Assembly: GCF_051401765.1 (NCBI RefSeq)
Contig: NW_027480432.1
Span: 11,488,501 to 11,552,500, forward strand
Reading direction: 5' to 3'
DNA: 64,000 bases
From: Calliopsis andreniformis
Lineage: Eukaryota; Arthropoda; Insecta; Hymenoptera; Andrenidae
A program made the position numbers and the translations under genes. Shown in pieces: positions 46,601-52,607 of this stretch (position 1 is its first letter; each line of letters starts with the position of its first letter). Under the pieces are notes generated by a model, which searched no databases, was not told where the DNA came from, and saw only the letters and a list, made by a program, of their open reading frames with translations.

Positions 46601-49219
46601 AACAAATATACATTAAAATATTTTAAAGAATGGTAGAAGATCTCAAATGGAACACAAAATATTTTATGGCATAATATCAGATCTGCCTCCATTTTGCAAT
46701 AATAATGCCTTGAAATTAACATATCTATATGCTAAACTAACAATCACAGAATTCTTCAATCTCATGAATACATTAAGGAACAGAAATATAGTAAAAAGGT
46801 CTTAATAGATTTTATTGTATATCTTATGGTTTAACTTCTATAAAACTTCAAAAATTTAAGATGTTTGTAGAAAACAGATTTTGAATATTTAAAACTTTAT
46901 AAAAATTAGATTATAAGAAATGCATAAAATATATCTTAATATATCAAAAAAAGTCTCTACTTTTTTGCTAAAGTTACAGAACCCGTTGATTGTTAGTTTA
47001 GCACATAAGTATGTTAACTTTAAGGAAGGTATTATTATTGCAAAATGACGATAGATTGGACACTTTGTGTCCCATTTGAACTCCCTTACTACCCTTTAAA
47101 ATATTACAACATATACTTGGTATACCTAGTATGTTAAAAATGTTGTTGAAATCTGACACTACATATAAGAAATGTTTGAACAATCCTCTAATACATTCTA
47201 AGCATTTTCTTTGCCTTCTTTTTCTTTACATTCTTTAAGGCATGATTTATTTAAGTAGTACTGTGCAAATATGCAAAAATATATTTAAGCAAATATTAAG
47301 CTACAATTATTTCTACACTAGTTACTTTAAGATAGAAGTCCTATAATATTTTCTTTTAGAGAAAAAAATACACAGTTTAGTGCATTCTGAAGTATAGAGT
47401 ACAATATAAAATGTATTGTTGAATTGCTTCAATGCATTAATGCATAAAAATGTATAAACTTAACACTAAAACTACTAGACCTGTTAAAATGACTGGTATG
47501 ATTATTATTCCTTATACACATTTTTATCCTTTACAAACTTTATTTTTTTCTCAGTTAGTGCTGAATTACACAATAGAAATATATGAATAAATATTATTTC
47601 TGTAAATTGCATAATTTTCAGACATTTGTAATTTTTACACATTGTTAAAAATAGACATTACAGGATCTGTTCCTGATATAGTTCCAGCGTTAATATCAGA
47701 ACATGCTACATTTTGAACTATTCAACTTAACTTTATTCCATTTTTTGCTATCTATAAATGGTTTACAGATGTAGCTTGTTTCTGTTGTATAGGATACCCT
47801 CTGTAAAACTTTATTATATTTAATGTCTAACACCTAACATCTAACACTTCTCTTCATAGGTCTTATACGAAGAAACAGGAGCACACTATTCAAACAATTG
47901 AATGTAACTATCCAAGCATGAAAATAACTTTGGAATAATTAGTGTATCGCAGTTAAATACTAACAACTTTTGTTTAAACTATTGTCTTATGTAAGTCCTA
48001 TCTTTTAAAGTATTAGAAGAAACAGTTAATAAACTATTAGTTCGTCAATCACTTTTAACTTGACTTTTAGCAATTTTTAAAATAAAGTACAAGAGAGAAA
48101 AATTGTTATTTTTAATAATTGTAATCATTTTTGAACATCTTAATGAACAATAAACAATGTTACTTTTTTTTAAACATCTCTTTCAAGATGGTTAATATTT
48201 ATTGTTACTTAAGTTGATACGAAATTATGAAAAAATTCCAATTTTTTTCTTTTAAATTGATAGAATTCAAGTTTAATGTTATTGCAAAATCAGTAGCTGA
48301 GTACTTGCTTCTCTGAATATTTTAAGAAATAGAAGTTGTGCAAAGAAATGTCTGAGGTAAAAGTTGTATGTATTTTGACATAGAGTAGGATTCCAAAATA
48401 AAAAATGTGTTTCTTTTATAGAAATGAAATTGACCCTGAAATCTCCTCTATTATATGTCAGGTACAGAAAAAATATTTATACCACATAATGTCACCATCC
48501 ATAATAAGCCATTTTTATAAAAACATTTCTTTCATAATATTACTTCTTTAAAAACTATTTCACTATATTGCATTAAACACTCTATATGAATATTTCGCTT
48601 CAATTTTTCTTTGCATATCAAGTAGTCTAACAATGGTTAAAGAAATTAAACCATACATGTTTATTTCAGTGAAATACATATTTTATACTTACGTAAAAAA
48701 GTCTTCTATCTTCATAGGATGTATTAACCACTCAAACATTGAACGACTTGTATTCAAAGGATTTTCGTGATTTTCTTCAGTTGTTTTCGCATCATGATTG
48801 ATAAATTGTTGGTTTACTTCTTTCAACAATTTTCTATTCTTATTTTGCTTTCTTTTAATCTGTTTTATTTTTGCAACGCCTGCATTTAATGTTAACAGAC
48901 TATTTTTCAATTTGGACTTAGGTTTTATTTCTTTTAAATTACAATTCAATGTAATTTTTTTAGGTACGACTTTAGCTTTCCTTTTCCCATTTTGTACTTT
49001 ATTTATACAAACTTTTTTTGTATTATTGATACTTTCATGTTTAGATGCTTCTTTCAATTTTTGTTGCATATCCTGCTTCGTACAACTTCTTAGAGCTATT
49101 CTTTTTTCAGAGAGAATATGCTTTTTCTTTAACTTCTTTGAATTTGAAGATAACTCTGCATTTTTACGTTTCATAGCATACATAGCAAATGCTGATATTG
49201 GTTCAGAATACTTAAGCAT
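7548..49219 (-). CDS. NO66: NO66/RIOX1: JmjC ribosomal oxygenase and histone demethylase (whole gene, 5 coding exons)
   Basis: Fe(II)/2-oxoglutarate oxygenase of the nucleolus and nucleus. The family hydroxylates a histidine of ribosomal protein uL2 (Rpl8) and is reported to demethylate H3K4/K36. Joining 49219-48693, 45713-45436, 42970-42238, 7881-7695 and 7619-7548 gives one frame of 598 codons plus stop, with every junction in phase and GT-AG. The N-terminus is Lys-rich (likely nucleolar targeting). The JmjC core has iron ligands H296 and D298 (HYD) and H361 (GTIHQG), 65 residues from first to last histidine as in human RIOX1. The C-terminal winged-helix region ends in a DLWEKCLL motif. Length is close to fly and human orthologues. 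The 34-kb intron 4 is extreme. Confidence 0.93.
7695..7881 (-). CDS. NO66: NO66 coding exon 4
   Basis: Acceptor CTCTTATAG before 7881 and donor GTAATT after 7695. One base completes Arg, then 62 codons give LIKEDHTFKLYY, ENSKEYHEYEPQYLEV and FIPAIREIILRYPEFI, matching the C-terminal winged-helix part of NO66. Phase fits both neighbours exactly, although the upstream exon lies over 34 kb away behind a wall of transposons. Confidence 0.92.
8108..8423. repeat. Foldback MITE-like element
   Basis: The left part (AAATTAGTGGTA ... CATGAAAATAAAG type) returns inverted at the right end (TACCACTAATTT at 8412-8423). Arms are about 70-80 bp with scattered mismatches. Confidence 0.55.
8471..9721 (+). mobile_element. 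DD41D element, family 2, near full length
   Basis: A 1251-bp element with TA on both sides (8469-8470; 9723-9724, with one extra G). The ends are imperfect inverted repeats: CAGGTTGTTTCTAAAATC on the left and, inverted, CAGGGTGTCCCAAAACTA on the right. The coding content is a degraded DD41D transposase. A second copy of its 3' half is at 26677-27223. Confidence 0.8.
8775..9605 (+). pseudogene. DD41D transposase, three in-frame stops
   Basis: One frame carries a helix-turn-helix (RQMERLIGIPRSTVHRIL), then ILWTDESTF, QDGAPAH and LTPLDIFLW with 41 residues between the last two D. In-frame stops are at 8910-8912, 8958-8960 and 9273-9275, the last directly before the QD of the second catalytic residue. 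The end FEHLL matches the family 1 copy. It is inactive. Confidence 0.85.
9826..9900 (+). repeat. Fragment of the DD41D family 1 post-stop module with histone-like hairpin
   Basis: 9830-9845 reads GGCCCTTTTCAGGACC, the same hairpin as 5641-5656 with one stem mismatch, flanked by AAAAC and ACCAAA as in histone 3' ends. The following AACGTAGTAACGATTACTC aligns with 5670-5690 and 55811-55835. Confidence 0.5.
9912..10337 (-). CDS. Orphan ORF, 141 residues, unrecognised
   Basis: An open frame from an ATG at 10337 with a plausible globular composition, rich in Arg and aromatic residues (WPLFIRQTFWNRNLNDR; RTRRRCEIEARYKYL). I do not recognise it. It sits between two DD41D relics, so it may be cargo or a fragment of another repeat. 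No splice sites or promoter are evident. It could be chance, but the composition is more protein-like than most frames nearby. Confidence 0.3.
   Translation of the reverse strand: MAGYSMTQMMNNPWLLLQDLIGNASEWPLFIRQTFWNRNLNDRSRMIIVNFCYRNGVAKDILHEVLQFTLKENYRTRRRCEIEARYKYLTDVTYGEERRKRRVYSYSVFHKRMFYLNWDSYLLLNLASMKVLLLGTYKRIP
10570..11043 (+). pseudogene. DD41D transposase, family 3, truncated at both ends
   Basis: From about 10600 the frame gives LHPYH, RVQGLLEVDYPRRV, ILFTDEASFTRE and MHDGAPSHFNARV, the usual order of DD41D proteins, divergent from families 1 and 2. Homology stops abruptly near 11043 before the third D. The frame itself runs on to 11143 through unrelated sequence. Confidence 0.75.
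11044..11600 (+). other. Unidentified segment with a 94-residue ORF
   Basis: Starts where the DD41D fragment is cut. The frame 11187-11471 reads VLLAILVDNALHVRDEVTLL onwards, ends in RILREMEF, and is followed by a short AT-rich tail with AATAAATATATGA. It might be the 3' end of an unknown retroelement. Not recognised. Confidence 0.25.
11769..12108. repeat. Foldback MITE with about 115-bp arms
   Basis: The left arm (about 11769-11890) and right arm (about 11985-12108) are imperfect inverted repeats, for example GCAGAAATCGAC against GTCGATTTCTGC. The loop carries CATTTCACCCTGAAAAATGA. The loop and right arm recur at 25858-26095 and partly again at 26105-26175. Confidence 0.65.
12115..13113 (-). 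mobile_element. R1-like LINE 3' tail with tandem 447-bp units
   Basis: On the minus strand this is the 3' end of the LINE seen at 23706-25310. The sequence from about 12258 repeats with a period of 447 bp. It is 5'-truncated at 13113, where the last ORF2 codons would begin. Confidence 0.7.
13121..13210 (+). repeat. Fragment of the DD41D family 1 3' region
   Basis: AGTGTCATAAATGCA and the following 70 bases resemble 5792-5850. It is only a partial copy. Confidence 0.4.
13540..13696 (+). pseudogene. IS630-like DDE transposase fragment
   Basis: The frame gives VIVMNNASYHS, KCPTKSWSKANIMEWL and LKIELMAIV, the catalytic-D block and following helix of an insect IS630-type transposase (usual form VMDNASYHS). 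The key D is N here. It is fused near 13697 to a mariner fragment. Confidence 0.6.
13697..14128 (+). pseudogene. mariner transposase C-terminal half (DD34D)
   Basis: The frame reads YELHELLKPTETITGDHY, HDNARPHVAQPVKKYL and YSPDIAPSDYHLF, with 34 residues between the two D. It ends naturally at KVVASNGAYF and TAA (14126-14128). The following sequence to about 14205 is likely the mariner 3' untranslated part. The N-terminal half and first D are missing; the upstream join is with an unrelated IS630-like fragment. Confidence 0.85.
14480..14945 (+). pseudogene. Degraded mariner transposase, N-terminal and first-D region
   Basis: Interrupted frames give HIRCLGLVEKLDIWVP, ELKEIH and IITGDEKWIVYNN, then KRSWSKRDETAQT, which is the segment around the first catalytic D in many insect mariners. 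Several stops and indels are present. It ends near 14945, before the second D. Confidence 0.75.
15188..15288 (+). mobile_element. Solo 3' end of a mariner
   Basis: About 100 bp nearly identical to the 3' end of the mariner at 35967-37289: the last codons GDYFEGDKIGIHE, then AAATTCGCGATACTTTTT and a terminal TCG before TA. The rest of the element is missing. Confidence 0.85.
15486..15770 (+). pseudogene. hAT transposase C-terminal fragment (GTF2IRD2/ZBED-like)
   Basis: Gives FFSMFGSTYLCKCSFSKMRS then RTLLNDSSLSSLIRTAT, the C-terminal dimerisation block of one hAT group. A TAG at 15702-15704 interrupts it, probably from a Lys codon. It differs from the two hAT copies at 28910-33532. Confidence 0.7.
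15781..16684. mobile_element. PIF/Harbinger-like non-autonomous element
   Basis: 904 bp with imperfect inverted ends sharing TGTTCTTTATGTCTG (15786-15800 and inverted at 16665-16679), flanked by a candidate 3-bp CTA duplication (15778-15780 and 16685-16687). Both subterminal regions are packed with TGCAG/GTGCAG motifs in opposite orientation. On the minus strand 16618-16349 is open and contains FDSSDEEE, an acidic stretch often seen near the N-terminus of Harbinger proteins. No catalytic domain remains. Confidence 0.55.
16862..16990 (+). pseudogene. DD41D transposase fragment
   Basis: Gives LDGAAPYYSAKVINWL and KWKGRGGPI followed by PPRSPN, the region around the second and third catalytic D of DD41D elements. 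There is a stop before PPRSPN, and homology ends just before the last D. Confidence 0.7.
17210..17785. repeat. MITE with CCAGTAAAC ends and internal GATATCTTTAA motifs
   Basis: The ends are inverted: CCAGTAAAC at 17210 and GTTTACTGG ending at 17785. Subterminal sequence repeats variants of AAAGATATC/GATGTCTTTAA. It has no coding capacity. Confidence 0.6.
17796..17930. repeat. Dispersed repeat, related to 60785-61065
   Basis: Shares TATCTAGAA, ACAAGCGTT/AAAAGCGTT, TTTTACGCAAAA and ACTAAAAAA in the same order with 60800-60930. Confidence 0.45.
17940..19249. other. Possible LTR and 3' part of a gypsy relic, otherwise no gene
   Basis: Lies 3' of the gypsy integrase relic on the minus strand, where the 3' LTR would be expected. 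The stretch near 17995-18110 is GC-richer with CCGCCTAGCGGTGGCGG. No clean LTR boundaries were found. Confidence 0.3.
19250..20250 (-). pseudogene. Ty3/gypsy-type pol remnant (integrase core and C-terminal part)
   Basis: On the minus strand 19935-19780 translates to IFTDNGKQFKTRNFITFL, then a stretch with TSPYTSQRSSVEDQII and KTMIA. This is the integrase catalytic core around the second D (TDNG.QF) and the conserved E region of gypsy-like retrotransposons. Further on, about 19400-19310 resembles the FAGPYKIRERF block near the end of such integrases. Stops and frameshifts are frequent, and neither reverse transcriptase nor gag is seen. Confidence 0.72.
20300..21266. other. No gene seen
   Basis: AT-rich sequence without recognisable coding or repeat structure. 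Confidence 0.4.
21271..21404. mobile_element. piggyBac-like MITE, 134 bp, with TTAA duplication
   Basis: TTAA at 21267-21270 and 21405-21408 flank perfect 13-bp inverted ends CACGTTCGTCGCC. TTAA duplication with short ends is the mark of piggyBac-type (or Kolobok-type) elements. It has no coding capacity and is GC-richer than its flanks. Confidence 0.75.
21409..23700. other. No recognised gene
   Basis: Mostly AT-rich. 23473-23529 reads ATGGATGAATCACCG onwards and ends at a GTAAGT, which could be a tiny first exon of a lost transposase, but nothing supports it downstream. An open minus-strand frame at 22632-22252 is not recognised. Confidence 0.3.
23706..24720 (-). mobile_element. R1-like LINE 3' end with tandem 449-bp units
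   Basis: On the minus strand this is the end of the LINE ORF2 at 24633-25310. Two units with a period of about 449 bp follow each other; each contains the last ORF2 codons (PEVLNK, DERLIQTTERE) plus 3' untranslated sequence. Relatives are at 12115-13113 and, on the plus strand, 27862-28485. Confidence 0.75.
24633..25310 (-). pseudogene. R1-clade LINE ORF2, C-terminal part
   Basis: Read on the minus strand: a Lys-rich linker (25299-25015), then after a frameshift RLIKDIEKWVTRKHG, LDFYTTQIFTGHSYYSPY and DDAQHAVLYCKKWKDQR, then SLEINVQCEPDKTVAIIQ and HNKWNAFQSFCPEVLNK. This is the region after the reverse transcriptase in R1-type elements, where a degenerate CCHC-like motif and the H...C..W..R block are typical. 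Frame changes occur near 25015 and 24830. Confidence 0.75.
25311..25857. other. No gene seen
   Basis: Very AT-rich, with ATATA-rich stretches near 25670-25720. Confidence 0.4.
25858..26175. repeat. Partial copies of the foldback MITE at 11769-12108
   Basis: 25862-26095 matches the loop and right arm of that element (CATTTCACCCTGAAAAATGA; GATCGAAAAACTGCTAATTC). A second shorter partial copy follows at about 26115-26175. Confidence 0.7.
26415..26600 (-). repeat. Inverted terminal fragment of DD41D family 1
   Basis: In reverse this matches 6440-6560 and 56720-56830, including GGTCGATGTTTTTCGTTAAT-like sequence as its complement (near 26480-26510). Confidence 0.55.
26677..27223 (+). pseudogene. 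DD41D family 2 element, 3' half
   Basis: Starts at the sequence for LGPVAWPPRSPDLTPLD, heavily mutated, then WGYVKQKVYRVDIERM, FDEIKLEGV and FQKCIDIDR. It ends with the family 2 terminal TTAGGACACCCTG before TA at 27224-27225. Frames are broken. Confidence 0.75.
27226..27610 (+). pseudogene. P-element/THAP9-like transposase, C-terminal end
   Basis: Closely related to 4790-5016: IVVEAEKQIQF, LANLECENIDIFERP, then LVLISSICTKYIDIRLYAYG. Unlike the first copy it continues to what appears to be the natural C-terminus (EILLPSRKRHQLTKSILFAH). A DD41D family 2 end abuts it on the left at a TA, so that element inserted into this sequence. Confidence 0.65.
27649..27860 (+). pseudogene. 5' end of a DD41D-type element with DUF4817-like start
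   Basis: CAGGGTGTACCAAAAAAATG after TA (27647-27648) is a typical terminal repeat. The first frame gives RLNFEQRKFVLKSYWNCKNI, the helix-turn-helix start (DUF4817-like) common in insect DD41D proteins. It is cut at about 27860 by a LINE tail. Confidence 0.65.
27862..28485 (+). mobile_element. R1-like LINE 3' end, 5'-truncated, plus strand
   Basis: 27862-28160 is the complement of the unit at 12115-12400 and 23706-24000. It then extends further into a GC-richer end with GGAGGTTTTAGTGAGTGAGA and GGAGCCTCAACAGGGTGTGC, which looks like the true 3' terminus of an R1-clade element. Confidence 0.65.
28486..28909. other. Leader of hAT copy 1, no gene seen
   Basis: Between the LINE end and the first hAT transposase. 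Clear terminal repeats were not found. Confidence 0.3.
28910..30998 (+). pseudogene. hAT transposase copy 1, multiply broken
   Basis: A hAT-superfamily transposase in four frame blocks (28910-29452, 29509-30270, 30280-30645, 30759-30998). Order: BED-like finger (CKTCKKIFDCG...IRKHSV), a helical region, SDNAFVM with the second D, ETRWLVRHQ, and HSNAEPERIF with the catalytic E. The first D region (FSVYDEET) is damaged. It is homologous over its length with the next copy but clearly divergent, so the two are separate insertions or an old tandem duplication. Confidence 0.82.
31367..33532 (+). pseudogene. hAT transposase copy 2, intact but for one nonsense codon
   Basis: One frame of 722 codons from ATG 31367 to TAA 33530-33532, interrupted only by TGA at 32480-32482. 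Domains in order: atypical BED-like finger (CSVCNKSFACG...RRHADS), FIDETSD with D212, SCDNAPVM with D281, and NTDVERSFF with E647, the complete hAT DDE triad. The stop falls in the conserved TRWLSHH block where copy 1 has TCGG..., so it replaces an Arg codon; a CGA to TGA change at CpG explains it. A donor-like GTAAGT near 31233 and AG near 31318 suggest a small 5' intron. Terminal repeats were not pinned down. Confidence 0.85.
33533..34255. other. No gene seen
   Basis: Between hAT copy 2 and the P-like transposase. 33720-33980 is GC-richer and may be the leader of the P-like element; a candidate donor CAACAGGTTTGT lies near 33993. Confidence 0.3.
34256..35340 (+). pseudogene. P-element/THAP9-like transposase, N-terminal and catalytic part
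   Basis: 34256-34475 starts MEHKKCEVRDC then RRAFPNKVNDHQRWLQW, a THAP-type zinc finger. 34540-34720 gives KYCVLLFDEMNLSPGL and LVEGLVDFG, the first catalytic-D region of P-type transposases. After a frameshift near 34700, WKQTVLYSFCTG and DIGLVVVASVCDQG follow. From 34900 there is FDPPHLLKCLRNNL, AYYIDHSRA and FDSVNSW. After about 35330 P homology stops but the frame stays open into an unknown sequence. Confidence 0.75.
35967..37289 (+). mobile_element. Full-length mariner nested in the unidentified ORF
   Basis: 1323 bp, TA at 35965-35966 and 37290-37291. The inverted ends are nearly perfect for about 31 bp, starting CGAGGTGTGTTCAAAAAGTA. Removing the element and one TA rejoins the host frame. 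A 100-bp relic of the same family is at 15188-15288. Confidence 0.95.
36173..37235 (+). pseudogene. mariner transposase, frameshifted only near the C-terminus
   Basis: Starts at ATG 36173 (MDQRTCIKF). It has a helix-turn-helix domain, a linker with RAGRPSTSTTDEKI, and the complete DD34D triad: D154 in ITGDESW, D249 in HHDNAPAH and D284 in APCDFF. The frame ends early at 37133-37135 because of an A run (37126-37134); with the run one base different the protein would continue to GDYFEGDKIGIHE and TAA at 37233-37235. All catalytic residues lie upstream, so the truncated product lacks only about 33 residues. Confidence 0.9.
38584..39432. other. No gene seen
   Basis: AT-rich stretch after the unidentified ORF. 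Confidence 0.4.
39433..40721. mobile_element. Large inverted-repeat element, 1.3 kb
   Basis: The left arm 39433-39749 and right arm 40374-40721 are inverted copies with moderate divergence, for example TTTTGACCTTGATGTCAGGG at 39467-39486 against its complement at 40670-40689. The outermost bases read CATGGGGGTCATT and inverted CATAGGTCATT. The loop holds a (GAA)n run at 39762-39795 and no clear gene. Confidence 0.7.
39762..39795 (+). repeat. (GAA)n microsatellite
   Basis: About eleven imperfect AAG/GAA units inside the loop of the inverted-repeat element. Confidence 0.9.
40722..42237. other. NO66 intron 4, proximal part, no gene seen
   Basis: AT-rich; nothing recognised. Confidence 0.4.
42238..42970 (-). 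CDS. NO66: NO66 coding exon 3 (JmjC core)
   Basis: Encodes ATLQEFFGCFVGANSYLT, then the HYD iron motif (H296, D298), the KKRWKLY substrate loop, and the GTIHQG distal histidine H361, followed by the helical dimerisation region. Acceptor TTATTTTTAG precedes 42970. The donor GTATGA follows 42238 and leaves CG, completed by the A of exon 4, 34.4 kb away, to give Arg. Reading on past the donor gives only YDLSHF and a stop, which supports splicing there. Confidence 0.94.
43345..43565. repeat. MITE in NO66 intron 3
   Basis: About 220 bp. The left end has GCATTAGTATTTGGACAC and the right end its complement GTGTCCAAATACTGATGC, with TA close to each end (43345-43346; 43564-43565). This fits a Tc1/mariner-type MITE. 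Confidence 0.65.
44650..45355. mobile_element. Foldback element in NO66 intron 3, related to 63345-63772
   Basis: The left part (GATGATACACGAGG, GATTCTACACGAAAAAATGA, GGTGCTTAAAGAGTACAC) and the inverted right part (to TGACACACCCC) both align with the 428-bp element at 63345. This copy is longer by about 280 bp in the centre (roughly 44815-45110), where an exon-like stretch is found on the minus strand. Confidence 0.55.
44897..44999 (-). other. Exon-like open stretch inside the foldback element
   Basis: On the minus strand CTTTCAG precedes and GTAAGT follows an open stretch reading YYKYGKITESVKK and FELKVKKLDDQTVNVLP. It could be a captured host exon or chance. I do not recognise the protein. 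Confidence 0.25.
45436..45713 (-). CDS. NO66: NO66 coding exon 2
   Basis: Acceptor TTTTGTTTTAG before 45713 and donor GTAAGTG after 45436. It encodes KNWEKTPVYIKR through FTKNLDITSYENGVRETHNP to LNPQTYIPKLHSLN, a stretch strongly conserved in NO66 proteins that leads into the JmjC barrel. It leaves one base (G), completed by CT of exon 3 to give Ala. Confidence 0.93.
45714..48692. other. NO66 intron 2, no gene seen
   Basis: About 3 kb, AT-rich. A sequence like a transposon end (CAGTGGTTCCGCGTTAGTTG after TA) is at 45832, with no clear partner. Confidence 0.45.
48693..49219 (-). CDS. NO66: NO66 coding exon 1 (Lys-rich N-terminus)
   Basis: Starts at ATG 49219-49217, directly after a cryptic-looking but good acceptor (TTTTGCAG), so the ATG is probably the first codon of exon 2 of the mRNA. 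The 175 codons are rich in Lys (KKLKKKH and similar), as in the disordered nucleolar N-terminus of the family. It ends with SMFEWLIHPMKIEDFF, the start of the conserved fold, and a GTAAGT donor. It leaves two bases (AC) that join the A of the next exon to give Thr. Confidence 0.9.
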
Positions 49220-49476
49220 CTGCAAAACGATTAAATAGAATGATACTTTTTAATAAGTGAAAAAATTCATTAATCTTGATGCACTATTATATTATAAACT
49301 TACTAATATTATACACAAAACTGAATACTAAAAATATTTTATATTACTAAATATAAAAACATATATTAATTATAACAAAAGCGTTATCAACGCGAAAACG
49401 TTTCAAATATGACCGGCATAATGTAAGGTTAGGTTTCGTTACCTGTTTTCATGCATTAGAAAATCTCAAAACTTAC

Positions 49477-49560
49477 CGTAAAAGTTGTTCAGTTGTTTGA
49501 AGATTTTAATAATCTCAATTAAATTTAGTAATTAACTGACACTGTTATTACTAAAAATCG
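49477..49560 (-). promoter_or_regulatory. NO66: NO66 5' untranslated exon and promoter region (inner boundary only)
   Basis: A consensus donor (TACG then GTAAGT) on the minus strand at 49477/49476 pairs well with the acceptor just before the NO66 ATG, giving a 257-bp intron. The outer end of this exon, and so the transcription start, cannot be placed; CpG content rises over 49560-49700. Confidence 0.5.
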
Positions 49561-49789
49561 TTAAATTTAAAGTAGTCACAACACGTGCTTTCGGCTCTTC
49601 ATCGCATCCACGCTACGCCTCTATGGTAAATATTCGTCGTTAGCTCTTCACTGTTTACAACGCTACGCTGACAACGATGCTTGAGAGTTGAACTTGAGCC
49701 AAAGCCAAACCAAGCCAAACAGTTTACCCCCACGTCTCCTACTATGATCAACCGTCGACTCTTTGTCCACAGCAGTTCCCAACTCCCAT

Positions 49790-49915
49790 CCTTATTCCAG
49801 CTTAGACGATTTTGGTCGCACCAACACTCTCCCTCTTTCTCTTATACGAGAGCCTCTGAATAAGAGAAAGTGAAAGGGAGAATATCAGCGCAGTCCAAAT
49901 CGTTTAAGTGTGCGT
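49790..49915. repeat. Short inverted-repeat element upstream of NO66
   Basis: Arms of about 45-50 bp: CTCCCTCTTTCTCTTAT on the left and its complement on the right (ATAAGAGAAAGTGAAAGGGAG), with CTTAGACGATTTT/CTTAAACGATTT at the outer ends. Confidence 0.5.
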
Positions 49916-49919
49916 AACA

Positions 49920-52316
49920 CTTTTTCTACCTAGGTGCGCTGGTGTTGTCGTTTCCCGCTACCCAGGGACAAAACCAACCGTTACCTTTTCGAAAAACTTA
50001 TGAAAAAATTATTAACGAAACGTTGTTTGTTATTTAATTTGAAAATAAAACGTTTCACGGACAAAAAAATAGCATACATGTTTTCGCTAAGTAGGTATTC
50101 ATGTATGTATAAATTCATAATTGTTTAAGTGCGCCGAATGATGTACTTAGTCACATATAAACATTTCCTTGTAATAATATAATATTTACACAATATTAAC
50201 GCAACAATGTAAAATAGGGTCGGCGAAATTGTAACAGTTTTTCAAAAAATAAACATTTAGTTCCTACTTTAACGAATCTTATTTATTACTCTTATTCATA
50301 GTAGTGTGTGGGTTATATTTTCGGGGACTCTAGACACAATATTACATATAGTTAATATGTAATATTAACATATAACATAATAGTACATATTGTTTCTTAA
50401 ATTGAATTAACGTAAAAATCGACATTTTCATAATTACTCATTTTAATAAAATAAAAATAATACAACATTAGTATGTATATATATATGGGTATATGTATTT
50501 GTCGGAAACTCGATATTTTTCGACTAATTGTGTCAGCGTTACTTTTATTACTTTCTCGGTAATTAACCTAAGCCTGAAGGATCGTCACTGCACCACTACC
50601 TATTCATTTGAGGGCGTTTTTGTACATTTTTCGAAGAAATTTGTCGGATATAAATCGACTGCGTGTCTCATTACATGGAAATTTCAGAGAATAAAGGTAT
50701 TGTATTTAACGTACAAGTTAATAAATAATTAACTTGTAAATATCCTTCACATCCTTGAACATCTAACATGTTTGCATTAAAAAATAAGTATACAAATAAA
50801 TCAATTCAAATGTCAGATACAAAAAGAAATAATAACTAAAATTGTACGATACAATTCGCGAAAAACTTTTTTCAAGATATCTGCACTGTTTAAAGCGATA
50901 AATTAGCAGGGATCAAATGAAACTGATACAATTTTGAAGTAGTTATAAGATAATAGTAATTTTTTTTTATCCCAAGAAAACAGTTATGAAATTAAGTGTA
51001 TTCACTGAAACTTTTATTTTCTCAAAAGTAGAAAAAAGTTCCAGTTAAACAAGAACTTAGGAATTACTTAGCTTCGAAAAAGTTTTAATTTTCAGTTTTG
51101 GCCAGCAAATTTGTTGTGGTGGGATACATAAGTTTATCTTATTTTTTTAATATCTACGTATCATTTGTTACTTTTGTCTTTTACAAATTGTTTTTTTTTT
51201 TTACAAATCCTTTACAAATGTTGTCTTTTACTATCCCTTTTGTCTTGTATATAATAAATATATTTGTTCTTAATGGTTAATGATTATTATTATACAGTAG
51301 TAAGTATATACATTTTATTCTATTACTATAAAAAAAATAAAAGATGTACCTGTTATTTAAATATATAACAAAATTAACTCTTCTTTCAATTCTTCAAATA
51401 ATGCTAATTATACAATATTAATTAAAAAAAATAATTTCTTTCGTATTTTACTTTAATCAAATACAAAATAACTGTTAAAATTGGACTTTTATATAAGAAT
51501 CAAAGTATTAAAGTGCAAAATTGTCTTAAAACAGAAAAGGAATAATTAAAAAGTTAAAAGTTCAATAAATAACTTTTATTTAAAAAAGTTCACAGCTTTA
51601 TTTGAACCCTACAAATTGAAGTGGCACGCAGATACAAAGGTTCTATTGTTTCTTCCGTGTTGTCACTGCCATTAATTGTAAGCTGAAACCGTCCTTCGGT
51701 TTCCTTGCTTGGTTATTATACTAATTTGTTTATTGCTATTTTTATTATAGTACCTAACGTACCACGTGTAATGTACCGTGAAATGGAGTGAATAGAAACA
51801 AAATCTTACATAAGGGTAAATAACTCGTTAGATTATTATTGAGGATATCATTTATTTTCTCATTCTTAAAATACTTTATATGCATTGAAAAAGGTACAAC
51901 CCGATGTTTAAATGGTAGCCATTCTTGTAGAGTGCTCATGAATAACAATGAAACGATGATATGAGTTGTCATTTGTTACTTTCTAAACTTATTTCTTTTA
52001 TCATGGTAAAAATGTAGTATCGACATTAAACATTTTAAATATTCAGTGAAAATTGTATGTAGAGAACGTCATAATCATTCCATAATCTTTATTTTATTTA
52101 CTGAAATCGTACCTATATGTATTTTTAACCCATGGGATGAATAGAAACATAAATGTGCAATGCTCTAATCATTCTATCACTACATAACGTATTATTTTAA
52201 GCTAACCGAATAGACTCATTAATTTCAGAAAATTAATTGTAGAAATTTAAACCTACAAGCATAATGCGAAATTCTTTCTCAAACTCTGCAGATAAAAATG
52301 CGGATAAGAATAGGGT
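49920..52316. other. Intergenic, no gene seen
   Basis: Very AT-rich. No coding frame or clear repeat recognised. Confidence 0.45.
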
Positions 52317-52607
52317 TAACCTGTCGATGTGTGACGCCCTCACCGAGTTCGATGAACTTGAAATATGTTATAAGGGACAACATTCTGAACAACTTTTTCC
52401 TATGCACATACTACGTGGTCGGCTTTAGTTTCTAAGATATTTGTGAAAAACCGCCGGGCCGGTTTTGATGAATGAGTCCTTGGTCTGCTGAATGAGTCCT
52501 TGGTCGGGGGTTGGGGGCAAAACCCCCCACTACTTGGAAAGTAAAGGTTCAACTTGGAAAATACTGTCTACGCTCGGTGGTCTGCCATGGAAAAGAGGGA
52601 TGTTGTA

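Noticed and set aside
48798..49238. 146-residue plus-strand frame
   Set aside because: Antisense shadow of the Lys-rich NO66 exon 1.
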